Assembly: GCA_946406115.1 (NCBI GenBank)
Contig: OX291553.1
Span: 5,151,001 to 5,215,000 of the forward strand
Reading direction: 5' to 3'
Source: Apoda limacodes
Lineage: Eukaryota > Arthropoda > Insecta > Lepidoptera > Limacodidae
Length of the DNA: 64,000 bases
In this document: in pieces, positions 53,481 to 64,000 of the stretch
Layout of the letters: each line of letters begins with the position of its first letter
How positions within the stretch are numbered: position 1 is the stretch's first letter
Translations under genes and position numbers: made by a program
The notes under the pieces: model-generated
The model's database searches: none
Seen by the model: the letters and a program-made list of their open reading frames with translations, nothing else
What the model was told of the DNA's origin: nothing

Positions 53481-54631
53481 TCAGAACACAACCCATTGTA
53501 CAAGAGGTAGAACACACACAGGGAGGTGAAGTCTCCGCTCAGACTTAAGGGCTCGATACCACAAACCGCGACTTGTAAAGTAACAACCTTTGCCCCCACG
53601 TGAAGTACTGCTTCGCTCGGTTGAGTACACCAAGTTTTTTGGACGCCTTACCTTATCTTGTAAATGATCTCGGAACTGAACAGCTCTGGAGATGTGGACA
53701 CCAAGGATCCCAATGCTCTTAGAAATGGAGAGGGGAGTGTTCTGGAATTGTGGGACTACAGTGAATGGAGTTTTCTTAGCGGTGAACGCGCACACTTGTG
53801 TCTTTGTAGGGTTGAATCGAACTAAGTTTACCCGTCCCCAGTCAGAGACCTTGGACAGTGTGGTCTCGATTTGAGACACAAGTTCTCCGCGTTTTTCCTC
53901 CACAACGGAACGAGGGATGTTTGCACGACCCGTGTAAAAAGCGTCTCCAGTACTGTCATCTGCATAGCAATGCATGTTGTTGATGTCCAACATGTCATGG
54001 ATATGCAGTAGAAACAGCGTAGGAGACAGCACAGATCCTTGCGGGACACCAGCATTAATGTCCATGCTATCTAAGCAACTACCGTCAACTACGGCTCGTA
54101 TGCGTCTGCCACACAAAAAGCTAGCCACCCATTTGCACAAATCCTCGGGCACTCCGTAAGATTGCAACTTCGATAGAAGACCCCGGTGCCAGACCCGATC
54201 GAACGCCTTCGCTATGTCTAGGCTACATGCCAATGCCTCCCCCTGACTCTCAATGGCTAGTGTCCATCGGTGTGTGAGATACACTAGAAGGTCACCAGTC
54301 GAGCGTCCGTAGCGAAAGCCATATTGACGGTCGCTGATCAGTTCGTATTTTTCTAGATATCTCAAAAGCTGTGTGTTGATCACACGCACCATCTCCTTAG
54401 AGAGGAGAGAGGTAATAGCGATAGGCTTGTAATTTGATGGATCTGATCTATCGCCCATTTGGGCACCGGGTGCACATTCGCAGTCTTCCATGAACACGGA
54501 AATTGCCTAGTATGGTAGGAAAGCGCGAAAAGGCGCGTGAGTACAGGACATAACTCAAGAGCACACTGCTTAAGCACCACTGCTGGTATACCGTCTGGCC
54601 CACTCGACTTATGAACGTCTAGGGAAAGCAA
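53481..54631 (-). pseudogene. J1 ORF2, reverse transcriptase part
   Basis: SSGPDGIPAVVLKQCALELC (fingers), then in another frame QYGFRYGRSTGDLLVYLTHR, LACSLDIAKAFDRVWHRGLL, INAGVPQGSVLSPTLFLLHI and MHCYADDSTGDAFYTG, so both catalytic boxes are present. It continues to SKSIGILGVHISRAVQFRDH, after which the frame is lost at the deletion. The region at 53599-53258 resumes with GIEPLSLSGDFTSLCVFYLL and GLWNELPAKVFSKD. Confidence 0.88.
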
Positions 54632-55088
54632 CGCCCGCCGGTCCTCTTACTGTCTTATAGAGATTTCCGGCATGGTCTAACCGCACCACGGTAAAGTAGG
54701 TGGTACAGCGCCTTCGTCGTTCATATATGGAGGCAAAAAGTCTGCCTAATAGATGGGCTTTCTCTTTTGCACTATGGGCCAAGTCACCATCGGTCTTTCA
54801 CAGTGGTGGTAACGACGACTGGCAGAAGTTCCCCACGGTAGCTTTAGCAAGCGACCAGAAATCACGACTCCCAGAAGGATAGCTCGCGAACCGCCCACCT
54901 ATTTTGCCAATGAATTGGAATTTTGCTCTGGCAGTTGCTTTCTTACTAAACCTCGATGCAGCTTTTCATTTGCGTTTTACCTCAGAAGTATTCGGATCCT
55001 TATTATTACGAGCCGTGGTCCAAGACTCATACGCAGTTTGCTTAAAAATTTTAGCTTCTCTGCAAGACCTATGAAACCACGGTCGTTT

Positions 55089-55994
55089 TTAACATTCCAT
55101 ATCAGCGAGGATTGTCTCAGTGACTGCGGCTGCGCAGACATCAGGATCATCTGAGCTAAAGCAGAGCTGCCTCCGCGGGTACGATGCATAAAATTCGCGC
55201 AATCCATCCCAGTCTGCCGACTTATAGTGCCATATACGACGCCAATTAGTAGGCCCAGAAGGATCGGGTTGAGTGCATGACATTTGAGTCCGAACGAGAC
55301 AGTGGTCTGAGGAGCCAAGAGGTGCATCCACTGAGACGGAGTATTCGGCCGGACGTGTAGTCAGCAGAAGGTCCAGTAAGGAGCTCGTATGGTCCTCTAT
55401 ATCTGGTATTCTCGTTGAAGAAAGTACCAGCTGAGAGAATCTATAGGTCAGAGCAAATTCATGAGCAGATATCCCTGCATAGTTATTGGTTCGAGAACTG
55501 AGGTACTCACGATGGTGGGCGTAAAAGTCTCCCAAAATAACTAGTTCTGCTGTGGGATATTGCTCTAGAACTTTGTCAGTCATCAAACTCAGGTGCGTGA
55601 AGAGTCGAGTTACGTCCGTGTCACCGCTATGAGACCTGTATAGGCACGCATAGATACGAGTGTGGCCGCCGTGATCTACACGTACCCACAATATCGACAG
55701 GTCTCTGTCTTTAAGGCTATGAAGGCGGCGACAGCAGATATCCTCCCGGACGAACATACATACACCGGCACGACTCACAAAATTGTGCTCCAGTTTGTAG
55801 CCGGGATAATGAAGGTATGATGTGTCGGCTGGGTAGGATATCTGCGTCTCCGTTAGAAAAAGAATGGTGACTTGAGATTGTGGTGGACTGCGTTAAGATT
55901 TGCGTGAATACCCCTGATATTGCCAAAATCCACATTATATGTGGATGGAGTAGCCGCTGTAACAACTCTTTTCCTTTTTCTATTTCTGGCCATT
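55089..55994 (-). pseudogene. J1 ORF2, endonuclease part
   Basis: VDFGNIRGIHANLNAVHHNL is the catalytic-Asn start of an APE endonuclease. After a frameshift it continues VSRAGVCMFVREDICC, SILWVRVDHGGHTRIYACLY, ELVILGDFYAHHREYL (normally GDFN.H) and LGSSDHCLV (catalytic His). It nicks target DNA to prime reverse transcription. Catalytic Asn in GDFN is replaced by Tyr. Confidence 0.82.
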
Positions 55995-56287
55995 TTATAT
56001 GAAGTTACTTAGACTACGGATGAGGATTCACTGCACAGACAGCTTAGAAGACAAAAAGGTGCGGTACTTAAACTGCCGAAGCTCAACACAGATGATATGG
56101 TTGCTGGCACGCTGGCCGAAAGGGCCCCTGATTCCCCTCTGTTATAGTAACCGGGTCCACTCCGGTCTCCTTCTCCGGCACGACTACCACTTCAGAGACT
56201 TTACACAGGCTGGCGGATCAGCCTTCCAGGGCGGAGATTAAGTGATCTCTGCTCTGATATAGAAAAGTTATCATTATTACTGGCTTC

Positions 56288-57020
56288 TCACCTTATGTTG
56301 TTCGCTATTTTGTGCTTCAACTCGCTATTTATTAGTTTTAGAATTGTGCTGGTAATTAGTAACTGTTTAGATGTATATACTCTATTTCGTGGGCTTTGTA
56401 GTAGTTGTAGTGCTTTGTTCGTATTGTGTATAAAACTTTTCGCTTTTTACAGCTTTAATACGGTCACCAGTAAAAGTAATATGTCTATACTACTTATTAA
56501 AAGTCAACTCTGTATTGTGCCGGTCATTAGTATTTTTTTAGATAAATATACTCTGTTTCGTGGGTGCTGTAGTGCTTTGTATGAAATGTACTCCCTCGCA
56601 GCCTAGTTGGTAGTGTGATGGACTGAGGTACAGAGGGTGTGGGTTCGATTCCCGCATTGGATAAACATTTATGTAATAAACATTTGTGTTTGTCTTGAGT
56701 CTGGGTGTACTTATGTATGATATGTATGTATTTACAAAAAAAAGTAATATATATGTATTTATATCCGTTGTCTGGTACCCATAACACAAGCTTTGCTTAC
56801 TTTGGGGCTAGACGGCGCCGTGTGTAATGTCCAAAAAATATTATTATTATTATTATAGAAATCTTTTCGCTTTTTACTGCCTAAATAAGGTCACCGGTAA
56901 AAATAAAACTTCTACACTGCCTATTAAATGTAAAATATATTGCTATCGCCTTACCGTTATACAAATGAACTCAAAAACGCCGCGAACCTTGTATAGCCTG
57001 ATAGTGTGTCTAAAAATTTA
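56288..57020 (+). repeat. Tandem 5' UTR monomers of LINE K
   Basis: Two blocks alternate with a period near 170-175 bases: a CTCTATTTCGTGGGC...GTAGTGCTTTGT block at 56375 and 56548, and a CTTTTCGCTTTTTAC...GGTCACC(A/G)GTAAAA block at 56435 and 56866. A SINE separates the last two. Repeated 5' monomers often act as LINE promoters; this is inference. Confidence 0.65.
56591..56858 (+). mobile_element. tRNA-derived SINE
   Basis: A box TAGTTGGTAGTG (56604-56615) and an exact B box GGTTCGATTCC (56642-56652) mark an RNA polymerase III promoter. The body carries TTTATGTAATAAACATTTGTGT and the end CAAGCTTTGCTTACTTTGGG ... GTGTAATGTCC followed by ATT units. It is inserted in the 5' repeats of LINE K. 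Copies: 52180-52252 and 52600-52790. Confidence 0.85.
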
Positions 57021-57025
57021 TCGCA

Positions 57026-57694
57026 ATGGCTAGCCGAAAAACAAACATCAAAATTGGACTCTTAAACGCAGGATCTTTATGCACAAAGCACGATGAGTTC
57101 GTGGCGGCAATGCTTGGCCACGACGTCGACTTGCTGGCTGTTAACGAGACCTGGCTGCATGACGGGGAAGACGGGCGCGCGCCGACCGTCCCCGGGTACC
57201 GGCTCCAGCACGTTCCGAGGTCGTGCGGCGTGCGCGCGCGCGGCGGCGGCATTGGGTTCTACTTACGGTGCGGTGTTAGCGCACGCGTGTGTGTGCACCC
57301 ACCCGTCCCGCCTGTGGAACAGATGTGGCTAAGCCTGCACACGGCTCGTCATAGGCACAGCGTATCGTCCACCGCGGCTAAATATATTATTTCTTTCTCA
57401 TCTAAATATGATAAAATAGTCTTAGTAGGTGACTTTAACGTAAACGTGCTTACAAATCATTCCGGGACAGATAAAATAAAACAATTTCCAAGGAACCTTA
57501 ATCAATTTGTTAATTTATCAACTCATTTCACTGAAAACAGTGCCACTTTGATTGATCTGTTCTGTAGCAACTTCGGTGTAACAAATTTAATAATAGACTA
57601 TATCCCAACACTTAGTAGTCATGCTTTTATTTGCGGTGAATTATATATAAAAAAAGGTAACCTTCACCAAAGTGGTCAACGATTCGCTAATTAA
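57026..57694 (+). pseudogene. LINE K endonuclease domain
   Basis: About 220 codons. LNAGSLCTKHDEF (Asn motif), VDLLAVNETWL (catalytic Glu), RARGGGIGFYLRC, KIVLVGDFNVN (Asp/Asn pair) and, near the end, TLSSHAFI where an SDH motif is expected, so the terminal catalytic Asp is lost. It ends in a stop before the linker. Confidence 0.78.
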
Positions 57695-58070
57695 AAAACA
57701 TTGATTATGAAATCTTGTGCACTCTCACTGTCTCTATTCACTGGACTGGCTTATGTATCGACCAAAACGTAAACAAAATAGTTGAAAATTTCAATAGCTG
57801 TTTATTATCGTTGTTTGACATCTTAGCTCCTATACTAAGAGTCCGTATTAAAGAGCACAGCTATCCTTGGATTAAAAATACGATAAGGGAAATGATTAAA
57901 CTACGGGACGAGGTATTTTGTAGATATCGCAAGTCAGGTTTGCAGACTCATAAAAAATATTATAAGGACTTTAAAAGCTCTGTAAACTCTGCCTTATTTT
58001 TTGAAAAGTGAGCATTTTTCAGTCAGCACTGAATAAATACTCTACCAGCCCATAAACTCTGTGGAAAAAC

Positions 58071-59852
58071 TTGAAAAAATGTATCGATATCACAAAAAAA
58101 TGTCGTGACTCTGAGATCCCAGACCACTTATGTCATCCTGAACTTCTCAATACGCATTTCCTAAATGTCCCTGCAGATATAGAAGTTGAAATGTCACGAC
58201 TCACTTACTATAAATTTCATCGCTTCACTCAAAGTGAGTTTGAACTCAGAACAGTCGATGAATTCACTGTACTAAAAGTTATTCAGTCCTTGAAATCAAA
58301 TTCTACTGGCACAGATGACATATCACTTGATATGCTACTTCTTACTCTTCCTCAAACATATCATTACAAACATTGTCAATACGTCAATTTCCTCCGGTAT
58401 TTTTCCCGACGCCTGGAAGACTGCCATAGTTATACCGCTGCCCAAGACTGCACATGTCACTGAGTTCAAAGACTTGCAGCCTATCAATATCCTTACGTGT
58501 ATATCAAAAATATTGGAACGTATCGTTTGCATACAAATGACGGAATACTTAGAAAGTAACAATATACTTCCAGTACGACAGTCAGGGTTTAGAAGAGGTC
58601 TTAGTACGTCCACTGCTCTTGCCGATATAGTTGGCAATATTTTGTTTGCTCGCGACCAGGGTAAAGGATCCATATTGGTACTCTTAGATTTTTCAAGGGC
58701 ATTCGGTGCAATTAACATTTCTTTATTGCTTTCCAAAAATGAGTTATAATAGATTCAAACCCGGGAGAGTCAAATGGTTTGCCAGTTATCTTAATAATCG
58801 TACTCAGGTTGTACAACTTACGAATAGTAAAGGCACGCCTTTAGTGTCTAATCCTGCGAACGTACGGAGACGAATTCCACAAGGATCTATTTTAGAACCA
58901 AAGCTGTTTATTTGTACTCGGCTGATGTCACTAGCGCTATTAACCACTGTCACTATCACATGTACGCGGATGACATACAGCTTTACATATCTTTTCACCC
59001 AAATGATACCACTGATGCTGTCAACAAATTAAATAGTGATCTACAACGAATAAATGTCTGGTCGAAGGAGAACACCCTATCTCTAAATGCAACTAAAACA
59101 AAGTACATGATCCTGGGATCAAAGTCACAGAAGGAAGAATCACCACCTCAGCGCCTAACGTCTCCATTATGGGCACCCCAGTTGAACGAGTGGTGAAAGC
59201 ACGTAATCTTGGGATCTTAATGGATGAAGATTTGAACTTCGAAAGTCACATTGTCGAACTGAGTAAAAGGGCTTTCTATCGGCTTAAGATATTGTATCGC
59301 ATACGCGACTACCTTAGCATAGACCATCGTGTTCGGCTCTGTGACTCTTTGATACTTTCGATACTGGGATATGCAGATGTGGTTTACGGCCCTCGACTGC
59401 TAGCGCGGACAGAGAAAATTGTGCAAAGAGTTCAAACCTGTGCACGGTTCTGTTTCAAAATTCCCCCAAGGACTCATGTTACACCGTATCTAAATAACAC
59501 TAACACCCTTAAGATGACCTTGCGTAGACAGCTCTACCTGGCCATATTGTTATTTGGCGTTATTCGTTCAGGTCACCCAGAGTTCCTCTTAGAAAAACTA
59601 AAATGGCGAACTGTTACAAATAAACGTCAGGCAGTACGAGCAATAACACCGCCCCTTAGCATGCCACATCACCGCACATCCACTTTTCATGGTAGATATA
59701 GGTATGCCGCCACAAAATGTTGGAATAACCTGCCACCACCTCATAGGAACATCTCTACATCTATTAGTACTTTTAAGTTTAAATACAAACAAATGTTGAA
59801 TTACCAAAAGGAACTACCTTCTGGCGGCAGAGTCATTCCAACATATCTGTAG
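58071..59852 (+). pseudogene. LINE K reverse transcriptase and C-terminal region, in overlapping frames
   Basis: FTVLKVIQSLKSNSTGTDDI (58071-58463), NTSISSGIFPDAWKTAIVIP to DFSRAFGAINISL (58315-58749), YLNNRTQVVQLTNSKGTPLV and PQGSILEPKL (58706-58930), MYADDIQLYISF (from 58960), LGILMDEDLNFESHIVELSK (59169-59852). Catalytic Asp residues remain in DFSRAF and YADD, but shifts separate them. Confidence 0.8.
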
Positions 59853-60439
59853 GTCTGTTGCTTTGCATGCATATATACATATTACAAAATGAATTGGAAA
59901 TAGGTATCCATTATTTTATATTATTTGATATTATTATTATCTTTAAAAAAAGTAAATATGACTAATTATTAATTTTATTGAATTAGCGAATCGTACAAAT
60001 AAAAGAATTAGCTCCAACTATAAATATTATGCAAATCAAAATAAAATTATTTCGACTGCGACGCGACCCAAGCCTCGCCTGTCACTGGGCTCCGCTGAAA
60101 ATCAGCGCTGTAGCTATAGTTGCAGCATATGCTGAGCGGCGTCCATTTTTCACATTGCACTATGGCCCCACGATGCAGAGACTAAATTTACAGGGTTAAA
60201 TGTATATTTTTGTCTATTTGTGATTTTTTTGTTTGTTTCTGTATGTATTGTGGTGCTAAATTTCATTATTTGTTTATTGTGTAATGTGAAATTAAATAAA
60301 TGTCTATGTCTATGTCTACTTCCCCAGTTCGGGCCGCTCATTCGAGCAAGTACTCGCTACGCCCCGCTTTATTTGTTCGGGCAGCTTATTCGAGCGAGTA
60401 CTTGCAGTGCCCTACCTCTCTTAAGTTTGAACCAGAGAT

Positions 60440-62590
60440 ATCAAGATAAACATGACGGATATCGTTTGTGAATAGTTTTTCGTATTATTAAAATCTCAAT
60501 GTAGGCATTTTTTTTCTACCCTTAGCGATCGATATGCAAGCGCAACGACTCGTCAGCGGCGGTAGAGACGGAGGGTGTCGCACGGAAATTCGAATAAAAG
60601 GAATCAGAATCAGTGATATTATTTGACAACTAAACTCGCAATACCAAATTAATGTTTTGACAATATTTTTTCAGCTCAGAATTTGTTATAAGTTATATAA
60701 AAAATTCAAAATTTTTAAGTTTTTGATAGTCATTTAATGAAATAACATTACAATTATAGTATTATGGATAGATTAAAAACGAGGTGTAGGCTTGTACCCA
60801 AAAAAAACAAAATAAATTTTTTTAAATGGATTTTTTTTTATAGCTGACCCCGCAAACGTTCTTTTTCTTTTTTAAAGCAACTATTGTAAAAGGGTTGTAC
60901 TAATTTAGACGCCTTCCCCGGCGTTAGCACACCAATTTACCAAAAGGGTTTACCGTTAGTGCGCGAGTCCAAGTCACATTTGGCCCATCTATCCTTTCAT
61001 AAATACCTTGCCCTTATAATAACAAACACAACAAATATAGTGTTCGCAGCTTTTGTAATGGATTGTATATCGAAAAATTAATAATAATCAGTAAACACGA
61101 ATACGCAAAGAAAATACTTACCTCAGCTTTCGATGGTGTCTCACGATGAAGAAAGGTTAAGGACTCTTGCTACCTACTACTAGCTACCAGACTTACCAAA
61201 GATACATTCGAATGCAATTACCACCTTATTGTTCCTAAATTTGATGTGCTTGTCGATTGCTTACGCCGCAAACTTGTGCACTTTAAAAAACAAAATCAAA
61301 TTCAACTTTTAACCGAAACGATAGTCGAAAAACGAAAATATTTTAACGATACGAAGGAGGCTAAGACACCTGACCAACATTATATTGTAAGTCAATGTTG
61401 CTATATTCAATACATAACTAGTCTAACAGATAAATTGTTAAAATTCTGCGAGGCGTACAGTGCAACAGACTTACCTTCTGACCTTTGGTGTTTAGCCACT
61501 GGTGTCGTTGTAAGTTGACACCATTTGAAACTATAGTTTTGATTTTTGGTCAGAAAAGTTTGTTGCACTATTTATTGTGAATGATCTTAACAAAACAATA
61601 CCCGATAAAATTATCGTTTATATTAATATAATTATATGACGCGTACCCTAGTTGGCAACTCCACATTCTAAGGGTGCACTGTGCTGCAAGTTGTGGTGCG
61701 TATTTTAATGCATGACGTGTAAGATTCAGTACAAGCTTTAAATTTCAATAAAACAAAAGGCAGGCATTATTGCCATTGAAAATTACTACTAAAAGCATAC
61801 GAGTTGAAGACAAAGAAAAAAAAAACAACCTTTATGTATAAAACGGGTTATTGTGACAACATTCCATATTCTCTACCGCGTTTATAGCAGTATTGATATA
61901 TTCTGCAGATTGTTTCTTTTTATATCAGTAATATTGGAGCAGCGATACTCAAGTTGCATACGTCCATAGGCTACGGTGACCGCTTACCATCAGGCGGACT
62001 GTAGGCTTGTTTGCCACCTTAGTGGTATAAAAATAAATAAATAAGTTTTCATCGAACAAACAGAAAATTACAAAGATATACGCTTCAGCTTCTTACGTCT
62101 TAGACCTCACTCGCTTGGTTCGCTCAGTCGGTCATAAAAATTTTGCTATTTTCATAAAAAATTAAAATAGCAAACTCTCCAGTTTCTTTCTTCTCTCTAA
62201 TTTTCTCTTTGATTTCGCAGTAGTAGTATTTTTATATCCTTATTTTTACACTATCTACAGACTTTTATTAATTTTCTTTTAACCCTAAAATACCTAACTA
62301 CCTACTTTTTTATATAAACCTAAAAACTAATCACGTATCACGAGCAAACGGCTACACTGATTTAAATGAAGATATATATTTATCAGGTTATTCTTAATTT
62401 TCACGTTTTTTGCGCCTGCTGGTATGGCTAGTACAACCCATCCCCCGAAAACTTGCAATCCAATTCACTTACAAATTTCCCAGGGGATTTTAGCAGGGGA
62501 CCTTGTGGACCAAGGCCACTGAGGTCATAAAAAAATGTGATTAAAATTGTGTTTAGCATGGATAAATAACTAAAAGATACACCATTAAAA
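60440..62590 (+). repeat. Long repeat unit D, copy 2
   Basis: Collinear with 27170-29160. It lacks the LINE-end insertion of copy 1 but has its own extra segment of about 480 bases (61672-62148) between CCACATTC and TTTTCATAAAA, which contains a J1 tail (61952-62035). The open frame at 61246-61518 (VDCLRRKLVHFKKQNQIQLL) is longer than its twin at 28199-28450. Unknown protein, if any. Confidence 0.85.
61952..62035 (+). mobile_element. J1 LINE tail
   Basis: GTTGCATACGTCCATAGGCT ... TTGCCACCTTAGTGGTATAA plus AAATAAATAA. A minimal 5'-truncated copy inside repeat unit D copy 2. Confidence 0.8.
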
Positions 62591-62692
62591 TTTATTGACA
62601 ATTGAAATAACAATGAACATTAGATATACAATAAAAATTAAAATACAACTGAAATCATTTTATAAAAAGAATATCTCCTCCAGTGTACCACC

Positions 62693-63670
62693 CTATGGCA
62701 TGGTGCCCATAATACTGGCGGCATTACCTCGCTGGATTGCTATGCTAAGCCTTTGAGCAAGGTAAAGACCAGCCCTAAAGTCACCAGAACCCAGCACGAG
62801 CCTTTTAGATAGATCCTTAAGAAAGGTTTTGGTATCAGAAGACCATGGGCCTAAAGACTCTACAGCAAGCGCTACAAGATGGTAATTATTTTTAATAAGG
62901 TCTGAATGTTTTCGGCGCTTGCGTAATTGTGCGAGTTCAGCCACGGCGCCAGCTTTAGTAGACGCACTCTGAACGTAAGAAGGTGCTAAAGTGTCTGAAC
63001 AGGTAGCATCCCATACCAAAGTGCGGCCGAGACACCACAGTACCAGGGTTGCACCATCAGGTTTCTTGCCATCATCTCTAAACATACCACATGGTTCTAA
63101 AATTGATGGTATGGAGGCGGTGGCAAGAGAACTGCGGATAAGATCGTTTATGGTACTGTGACGATAAAATCGACCTGCACTCTTTCAGCAAGAGAGCCCA
63201 TGGTGACCTAGTTCATCTACCAACTGTCCACATGGGCAGGTATGGATCTGACATATTTTTATACCAAGTCTTAAACAAACTGAAATACGTAAAGTATTAT
63301 CATCTAGAAGGGTGCTCAAATTACAGGATGGTAGAGCATACAACCAGTGTCCCGACTCTTTTTCAGAGACTGCCAACAAACGGGCGCGTTCTGACAAATT
63401 CGTAAAACCTTGTATTAGAGAGTCAGGCAGATTTTATTAAAGCAAGTCCCATGAATTTTGTTTATCTAAATTTGTAGGAACAAGAACACCTGGACAATTA
63501 TTACTCCAAGCCATTCTCGCCACATCAAGGTTTGCCACTTTATCACTAGAAAAATGCGGTTTGTTTAAAATACGACTAATGAGAGGAAGAGCTCCATGGG
63601 CAGACGACAGGAAGGTTGGAAGTGCTAAACTGGAGACTGTACGAATGCCAATACCGCCATACCTAACAGG
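62693..63670 (-). pseudogene. C-terminal part of a retroelement polyprotein (family uncertain)
   Basis: Reading minus: RYGGIGIRTVSSLALPTFLS (about 63660), [67 protein letters not shown], a TGA, then KSAGRFYRHSTINDLI, DDGKKPDGATLVLWCLGRTL, VWDATCSDTLAPSY, VESLGPWSSDTKTFLKDLSK and FRAGLYLAQRLSIAIQRGNA. This conserved C-terminal module (CPCG...HGLSC, PDG, WD.T..DT, E.LGP, QR.S..IQR.N) recurs downstream of reverse transcriptases in many animal genomes; I cannot name the clade with certainty. Stops at the TGA and near 63440 make this copy dead. The frame 5' of this runs off towards 63960. Confidence 0.65.
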
Positions 63671-64000
63671 GAGAGTTATTCAATTACACTGTACACAAGT
63701 TTGTTTCTGTATATCATACTCGTTGGTATAAGACATTGAACAAGAAAGAACACGTTCGTGGGTATTCGCGACGTTAGCACCCAATGCATGTTACAACAAG
63801 CACACCATGAGCGTAAATCAAATCGAACAAAGCTAACTGTGAAACGTCTATGGTTGATAAATAGTCACCGCGTACTTCTTGATATTACAACTTGCTTTCA
63901 CTGGGCAAAAACCTTGTTGACCAGATCAGATAACAATAATTATCTAAAATCTAGCTAAAAATACGATAACAATCTATATTCAACGTTTAGATAATCCTCA

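Larger units (their letters stand above)
53150..56280 (-). mobile_element. J1 LINE, long copy (jockey-type non-LTR retrotransposon)
   Basis: On the minus strand: a 5' part (56280-55996), ORF2 starting MARNRKRKRVVTAATPSTYN at 55994, endonuclease, RT and the 3' tail (CAAGCGTCCATAGGCTACGG to ACCTTTTTGGTATGA at 53150). It is broken by a frameshift at a run of T in the early endonuclease, further shifts, and a deletion of about 40 codons before the C-terminal region (LLLYKSR joins directly to FVVSSP). At least eight shorter J1 pieces are scattered in the window, so this family has been abundant. Confidence 0.9.
57026..60320 (+). mobile_element. LINE K (jockey/CR1-group), frame-broken
   Basis: Endonuclease from MASRKTNIKIGLLNAGSLCT through VNETWLHDGEDG and VLVGDFNVN; linker; RT with SISSGIFPDAWKTAIVIPLP, SGFRRGLSTSTALADIVGNI, VLLDFSRAFGAINISLL, RIPQGSILEPKLF and MYADDIQLYISF. 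The C-terminal part is open at 59169-59852 (NLGILMDEDLNFESHIVELS ... KCWNNLPPPHRNISTSI). The 3' UTR ends in ATAAATGTCTATGTCTATGTC at 60297-60318, a simple-repeat tail. The endonuclease half is unusually GC-rich (57180-57310). At least five frameshifts. A deletion joins HRHSVSS to TAAKYIISF in the endonuclease. Confidence 0.85.

Noticed and set aside
56295..56606. 103-codon ORF rich in Phe, Leu and Cys that looks like a membrane protein
   Set aside because: It overlaps tandem 5' repeats of LINE K; the hydrophobic look follows from T-rich repeats.
56591..56665. Possible functional tRNA gene
   Set aside because: A and B boxes are present, but the cloverleaf cannot be closed and related copies at 52.2 and 52.6 kb show it is a SINE head.
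60323..60420. Repeated TTCGGGC...TTCGAGC.AGTAC words suggesting an array of binding sites or a CRISPR-like array
   Set aside because: Only two imperfect copies without regular spacers in a eukaryotic repeat junction.

Overview
The window looks like a stretch of lepidopteran (moth or butterfly) nuclear genome. It is AT-rich, has large introns and is packed with decayed transposable elements. Bacterial-style features (operons, RBS, CRISPR) are absent. The only host genes I can support are two paralogous seven-transmembrane odorant receptor (OR) genes, both on the minus strand and split into short exons. I located these exons by reading splice sites and conserved OR motifs; several are far too short to appear as long ORFs.

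OR gene A occupies 1357-12660. Four exons are visible, and the last three OR exons would lie beyond the left edge. OR gene B spans 29814-49533, and every expected exon is visible from the first coding exon to the stop codon. The phases match between A and B, except that exon 1 of B carries one extra base before its donor. B also has two copies of exon 2 in series (48779-48886 and 46935-47042), each exactly 108 bases and phase 0-0.

Most of the rest is mobile DNA. 0-12 kb: a jockey-type RT scrap, degenerate repeats and an internally deleted Harbinger/ISL2EU-like transposase pseudogene inside intron 1 of gene A. 15.7-21.3 kb: a giant inverted repeat (arms about 0.9 kb) carrying two copies of a mariner 5' part; the right copy is interrupted by a LINE. 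21.6-25.6 kb: a nearly intact LINE with a 950-residue EN-RT ORF. 27.2-29.1 and 60.4-62.6 kb: two copies of one long repeat unit, each carrying an insertion the other lacks. 30-49 kb: introns of gene B filled with LINE fragments, an internally deleted Ty3/Gypsy element, an hAT MITE with a perfect 8-bp target duplication and a piggyBac-like scrap. 51-63.9 kb: SINEs, a long jockey-type LINE (called J1 here), a second LINE with tandem 5' repeats (called K here), and the C-terminal part of an unidentified retroelement polyprotein.

I found no gene cluster suggesting a new biochemical system. The most interesting items are the duplicated exon 2 plus frame problem in gene B, the large palindrome, a 3' hairpin conserved with compensatory changes, and the reciprocal empty/filled insertion sites.
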